Assembly (NCBI GenBank): GCA_020851835.1
Contig: JADZBZ010000241.1
Coordinates: 1-10,662 of the forward strand
Reading direction: 5' to 3'
Source: Acidobacteriota bacterium
GTDB taxonomy: Bacteria; Acidobacteriota; Vicinamibacteria; Vicinamibacterales; UBA2999
Length of the DNA: 10,662 bases
Both the position numbers and the translations under genes were made by a program. Below are positions 7,921 to 10,662 of this stretch, one piece after another; the stretch's first letter is position 1, and each line of letters begins with the position of its first letter. The notes under the pieces are model-generated. The model did not search any database. It was given only the letters and a program-made list of their open reading frames with translations, and had not been told where the DNA came from.

Positions 7921-8039
7921 AAGAGGGCGAGTTCTCGACCGCGCGGTATTCCAATTCCGCCAGCTGCCGGTCACGGGCAAGTTCAGTTGCTGACGGGCGG
8001 TGTGGGTCTGTTAACCTCTGGTCGAGGAGGGAGCACTAG

Positions 8040-8507
8040 ATGATGCGATTCGTATTGACGTTGGCTGCGGTAGCGCTGACCGTGGGGGTGCCCGGCGCCC
8101 AGACACCAGCCGCACCGGCCGTGCAGGCGCTAACCTATGAGATGGCGCTGCAGGCCATCGACGCGGCGGAGGCCGAGGCGCGCAAGAACAACTGGAACGT
8201 GACCATCGTCGTCACCGACGCTGCCGGCGTGCCGGTGGTGCTGCGGCGCCTGACAGGTGCGAGCCCGGGCTCGTACGACATCGCCACCCGCAAGGCCGCT
8301 ACCGTGGTGGCGACGAAGCTGGCGACATCGGCGTACGGCGAGCAGCTGAAGGCCGGCACCGTCAAAGAGGTGCCGGCCGGCATCACGTTCGCCGGCGGTG
8401 TCCCGATCCTGCGCGGCCCGGAGTTCATCGGCGCGGTGGGCACGAGCGGCGTACGCGCCGCCGAGGATGAGCAGATCTCGAAGGCCGGCGCCAGCGTGAT
8501 CAAGTAG
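8040..8507 (+). CDS. Secreted GlcG/HbpS-like (DUF336) protein
   Basis: A 155-residue protein of the GlcG/HbpS (DUF336) family. Residues 1-20 are a Sec signal peptide with a likely cut after VPGA, giving a mature N-terminus QTPAAPAV. The domain covers about 30-153: LTYEMALQAIDAAEAEARKN, then NVTIVVTDAAGVPVVLRRL (TDAAG is typical), ATRKAATVVATKLATS, a GITFAGGVPILRG strand-turn and GAVGTSGVRAAEDEQISKAG, the conserved C-terminal signature. GAGGAGGGAG (8024-8033) gives an excellent ribosome site, so the gene is probably expressed. HbpS from Streptomyces binds heme outside the cell, and GlcG occurs with glycolate oxidase genes. No glc genes and no Sen-type partners are visible here, so the ligand is unknown. 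The gene is intact, single and flanked by pseudogenes on both sides. Confidence 0.9.
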   Translation: MMRFVLTLAAVALTVGVPGAQTPAAPAVQALTYEMALQAIDAAEAEARKNNWNVTIVVTDAAGVPVVLRRLTGASPGSYDIATRKAATVVATKLATSAYGEQLKAGTVKEVPAGITFAGGVPILRGPEFIGAVGTSGVRAAEDEQISKAGASVIK

Positions 8508-8628
8508 CGCTGAACTCCTAGCCCTGACTCCAGCCCTCGACGCGAAGCCCAGGAGTGCGGATCATGTGATTGAGGCGGTCGGGGCCCGCGCTGGCGAAGA
8601 AGCTGGCTGAGCACGACACCGGTCGCTG

Positions 8629-8755
8629 ATGCACCTGCGCTGGACCGAGGCAGCGGCGGCCGATCTGGAGCGAATCCAGAACTGGTGCTGTCGCCGTTCC
8701 CGTGGACGATGTGGACGTCGTCCGCATCCTGCACGGAGCCCAACGATGGCCCTGA
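8629..8755 (+). pseudogene. parE: ParE/RelE-type toxin remnant with two internal deletions
   Basis: The fragments of a ParE-type toxin survive in order but in three frames. MHLRWTEAAAADLERIQ (8629-8679) is the typical N-terminal strand and first helix. ELVLSPFP (8679-8702) matches the middle strand. VDDVDVVRILHGAQRWP plus TGA (8702-8755) is the characteristic C-terminus. An intact ParE is about 95-100 residues; the pieces total about 42. The first junction therefore lacks about 45 residues and the second roughly the 7-8 residues normally between the SPLP-type strand and the last strand, each with a frame change. The ATG overlaps a TGA at 8627-8629, as in antitoxin-toxin operons. The 18-codon tail before it (including ALAKKLAEHDTGR) might be the end of the antitoxin, but I cannot assign it. 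The nearby 8508-8628 and 8756-8847 stretches show no other gene. Confidence 0.82.
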
Positions 8756-8847
8756 GCGGTAGGACTCCTGCCATCGCCGGCTTGGATCGCGCGTACGGCT
8801 CATTTGCGGCCCGCTGTCACCGCGGCGCTGAATTCTGCATCTCTACG

Positions 8848-10041
8848 ATGATGAGGCTTACACGGTCAGTCGTCCGGAAGACCCTCTTCGGGGCCTTCAG
8901 TCTGGCGCTCCTGTTGGCCCTCGGCTACGTGGGGACGCAAAGTGGCCCTCTGGCCCCGATCCGTCTGACCGTGACTGACGTCGGGACGGGCGTGGTCGAG
9001 CCGGTGCTCTACGGCATCGGCACCGTCGGAGCCCGGCGCGCATACTTCATTGGACCAACCTCTGCCGGGCGCGTGCGACGCGTGCTGGTCGACGTGGGTG
9101 ACGCGGTCAGACAAGGCGACCTGTTGGCTGAGATGGAGCCGGTGGATCTCGATGAGCGGGTCACCGCGTCGACGTCGGCTCTGGCGCGTGGGGAAAGCGC
9201 GGTGTCAGCGGCCGAGGCGCAACTACGGGACGCGCAGAGCCGCCAGATTCTCGCGACCACGGAGGCTCGTCGAGCCGTCGATCTGGGACGCACCGGCGTC
9301 GTGAGTCAGAGCACGGTGGACGCCGCCATGCAGGCGCAGGCCGCGAGCGATGCCCAAGTAGCGGCCGCGGGCGCCACGCACGCGGCGGCGCGGCGCGATC
9401 TCGCGCGGCTCGATGCGGACCGCAGGGGCACGGTCCAGCAACGCGCGAACGTGCGCCTGCTGGCTCCGGTGGATGGGGTCGTGACGTCCCGCGACGCCGA
9501 GCCCGGCTCCACCGTCGTGGCGGGCCAATCCGTCCTCAAACTGCTCGATCCGGCCAGTCTTTGGATCAACCTCCGCCTCGACCAAAGCCGTTCGGCGGGC
9601 CTCGACGTGGGCCTGCCGGCGCACATCGTACGCCGAGCCAATCCGCAGCAGACCCTCACGGGCAAGGTGGTACGCGTCGAGCCGATTAGCGACAGCGTCA
9701 CCGAGGAACGACTCTGCAAGGTGTCGTTCGACGCGCCGCCGCCGGGCCTGTCGTCGGGTGAGATGGTCGAAGTCTCCCTCACGCTGCCGGCGGTCTCCGG
9801 CGTGCTCACGATTCCCAACGCCAGCGTACGCTATCGCGGGGCCCAAGCCGGGGCCTGGCGCCTCGTGAGTGGACGACTGCAGTTTGCGCCGATCGCGCTC
9901 GGGACGGAGGGCGGCGATGGACGGGTGCAGGTGCGGGACGGCCTTCGGGGGGGCGACACGGTCGTGGTCTACAGCGAGAGCGACCTGACCGACGGCGCTC
10001 GCTATCAGGTCGTGCCGTCAGTGAGCGGGGGGCAGCCATGA
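8848..10041 (+). CDS. HlyD/DevB-like ABC-exporter membrane-fusion protein
   Basis: A 397-residue periplasmic adaptor. The frame is open back to 8629, but that part is the toxin remnant. The paired ATGs at 8848 and 8851 directly precede a clean anchor (RLTRSVVRKTLFGAFS with membrane helix about 13-28), so I start there; no clear Shine-Dalgarno is seen. The first lipoyl half is at about 72-100 (AGRVRRVLVDVGDAVRQGDL), and the helical hairpin at about 102-198 is rich in Ala/Gln. The second lipoyl half is at about 203-233 (LLAPVDGVVTSRDAEPGSTV). The beta-barrel lies around 237-312 with SLWINLRLDQS and LSSGEMVEVSLTLP, and a C-terminal domain includes IPNASVRYRG. Its TGA overlaps the next gene's ATG. 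The DevB-type label comes from the adaptor-plus-DevC-like permease pairing. Confidence 0.9.
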   Translation: MMRLTRSVVRKTLFGAFSLALLLALGYVGTQSGPLAPIRLTVTDVGTGVVEPVLYGIGTVGARRAYFIGPTSAGRVRRVLVDVGDAVRQGDLLAEMEPVDLDERVTASTSALARGESAVSAAEAQLRDAQSRQILATTEARRAVDLGRTGVVSQSTVDAAMQAQAASDAQVAAAGATHAAARRDLARLDADRRGTVQQRANVRLLAPVDGVVTSRDAEPGSTVVAGQSVLKLLDPASLWINLRLDQSRSAGLDVGLPAHIVRRANPQQTLTGKVVRVEPISDSVTEERLCKVSFDAPPPGLSSGEMVEVSLTLPAVSGVLTIPNASVRYRGAQAGAWRLVSGRLQFAPIALGTEGGDGRVQVRDGLRGGDTVVVYSESDLTDGARYQVVPSVSGGQP

Positions 10042-10662
10042 TCAGCCTGGCCGGCCGTGACATCCTCCATGCGTCGGGCCGATTCGTGCTGACCGGTCTC
10101 GGACTTGGACTGCTGATTGGTGTGACGTTCACGATGGCCGGCGTCTACCGCGGGATGATCGACGACGCCAAGGTGCTGCTCAACAACAGCGGGGCCGACC
10201 TCTGGGTGGTCCAGCAGGACACCCTGGGCCCTTACGCTGAGTCGTCCAGCATCCACGACGACGTCTATCGCGACCTCCTCGGCCAGCGCGGCGTCGCGCA
10301 AGCGTCGAATGTGACCTACCTGACGATGCAGATCCAGAAGGGTGGGCGCGATGTTCGGGCGATGGTCGTGGGGTTCGTGCCCGGAGGGCCGGGCGAGCCG
10401 CCGTACTTGATCGCCGGGCGACGCCTGGTGCGCAGCCACTACGAGGCGGTCGCGGACGTCACGGCCGGAGTCAGCCTTGGCGATCGGCTGCAGATCCGGC
10501 GTCACGAATACACCGTGGTCGGCCTGACGCGTCGGATGGTGTCGTCTGGCGGCGACCCGATGGTGTTCGTCTCGCTCAAGGACGCCCAGGAGGCACAATT
10601 CCTCAAGGACAACGACGCCATCGTGAACGACCGAATTCGGACGGCTGCGAACCCGTCCCTCA
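10038..10662 (+). CDS. DevC/MacB-like ABC transporter permease, N-terminal part (3' truncated by window)
   Basis: The visible 208 residues begin at an ATG overlapping the adaptor TGA, with GGGGGG 5 nt upstream. A short N-terminus (MISLAGRDILHASGRF) leads into one membrane helix at about 17-36 (LTGLGLGLLIGVTFTMAGVY). A MacB_PCD-type periplasmic domain follows, with the marker GADLWVVQQDTLGPYAESSS and a later LGDRLQIRRHEYTVVGL. This pattern is typical of DevC-like FtsX-superfamily permeases in exporters of DevBCA type. The C-terminal FtsX helices lie beyond the window. The partner ATPase is not in the window and would be expected just downstream. The frame runs to the window end with no stop. 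Confidence 0.9.
   Translation, partial: MISLAGRDILHASGRFVLTGLGLGLLIGVTFTMAGVYRGMIDDAKVLLNNSGADLWVVQQDTLGPYAESSSIHDDVYRDLLGQRGVAQASNVTYLTMQIQKGGRDVRAMVVGFVPGGPGEPPYLIAGRRLVRSHYEAVADVTAGVSLGDRLQIRRHEYTVVGLTRRMVSSGGDPMVFVSLKDAQEAQFLKDNDAIVNDRIRTAANPSL

Larger units (their letters stand above)
7598..8039. other. Gene-free stretch between decayed vapB and the DUF336 gene
   Basis: I find no supportable gene here. Open frames exist on both strands (for example the plus frame with GGIAGGVYLWRS at about 7810-7860), but none shows a recognisable domain or a start with a ribosome site. The stretch holds two perfect inverted repeats, listed separately, and the immediate upstream region of the next gene. 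A weak promoter may exist there (TTGCTG at 7987-7992 and GTTAAC at 8010-8015), but the match is poor. It could be the remains of more decayed genes. Confidence 0.5.

Noticed and set aside
7783..8043. Plus-strand open frame of 86 codons ahead of the DUF336 gene
   Set aside because: No ribosome site, no recognisable domain, and low-complexity Arg/Gly-rich tail; it also runs over the palindrome and the next gene's ribosome site.
8514..8556. ACTCCT/AGGAGT inverted repeat after the DUF336 gene as terminator
   Set aside because: Only 6-bp arms around a loop of about 30 nt with no T-tract.
8561..8629. Antitoxin gene directly upstream of the ParE remnant
   Set aside because: The TGATG overlap is suggestive, but the preceding 18 codons are too short and match no antitoxin family I can name.
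8629..8847. N-terminal extension of the second adaptor back to 8629
   Set aside because: The extension begins with the N-terminus of a ParE-type toxin and has no adaptor character; the membrane anchor begins right after the ATG pair at 8848/8851.
10005..10598. Minus-strand open frame of 197 codons opposite the second permease
   Set aside because: Composition of an antisense shadow; the plus strand shows a coherent DevC-like permease start with an ATGA overlap.

Overview
High-GC bacterial DNA. Coding is dense and the start codons overlap upstream stops, so this is a chromosome-like context. A CpxRA-type two-component system, a split MacAB/NodT efflux operon, a YHYH-domain remnant and a secreted GlcG/HbpS-type protein together would fit an Acidobacteriota (Vicinamibacteria-like) or proteobacterial genome. 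That placement is inference from gene style only. No rRNA, tRNA, CRISPR array or intact mobile element is visible.

Layout. (1) 1-1742: the 3' end of an OmpR-family response regulator and a complete CpxA-like sensor histidine kinase, separated by 3 nt. (2) 1743-1831: an intergenic gap carrying a CpxR-box-like direct repeat. (3) 1832-6553: a four-gene tripartite efflux operon made of an outer-membrane factor lipoprotein, a MacA-like adaptor, a MacB-type ATPase and a MacB-type permease. Each start codon overlaps the preceding stop. (4) 6554-8039: a gene graveyard. It holds a frameshifted YHYH-domain gene, a broken small membrane or exported protein gene, and, on the minus strand, a wrecked vapBC toxin-antitoxin locus. 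In that locus the antitoxin has lost its start codon and carries a one-base insertion, and the toxin is cut after about six codons, yet a perfect operator palindrome remains. A gene-free stretch with two more perfect inverted repeats follows. (5) 8040-8507: an intact secreted DUF336 (GlcG/HbpS-like) gene. (6) 8629-8755: a ParE-type toxin remnant with two internal deletions that uses all three forward frames. (7) 8848-10662: a second ABC efflux unit, with a HlyD/DevB-like adaptor and a DevC/FtsX-like permease that runs off the window.

How it fits together. The kinase and regulator probably sense envelope or efflux-substrate stress and drive the adjacent efflux operon through the repeat at 1759-1773. 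The adaptor, ATPase, permease and outer-membrane factor would form a MacAB-TolC-like pump. The second unit has no outer-membrane factor or ATPase inside the window; these may lie downstream or be shared. The most unusual content is the decayed stretch between the two pumps, where two different type II toxin-antitoxin loci have been inactivated by distinguishable lesions. I do not see a convincing novel intact system.
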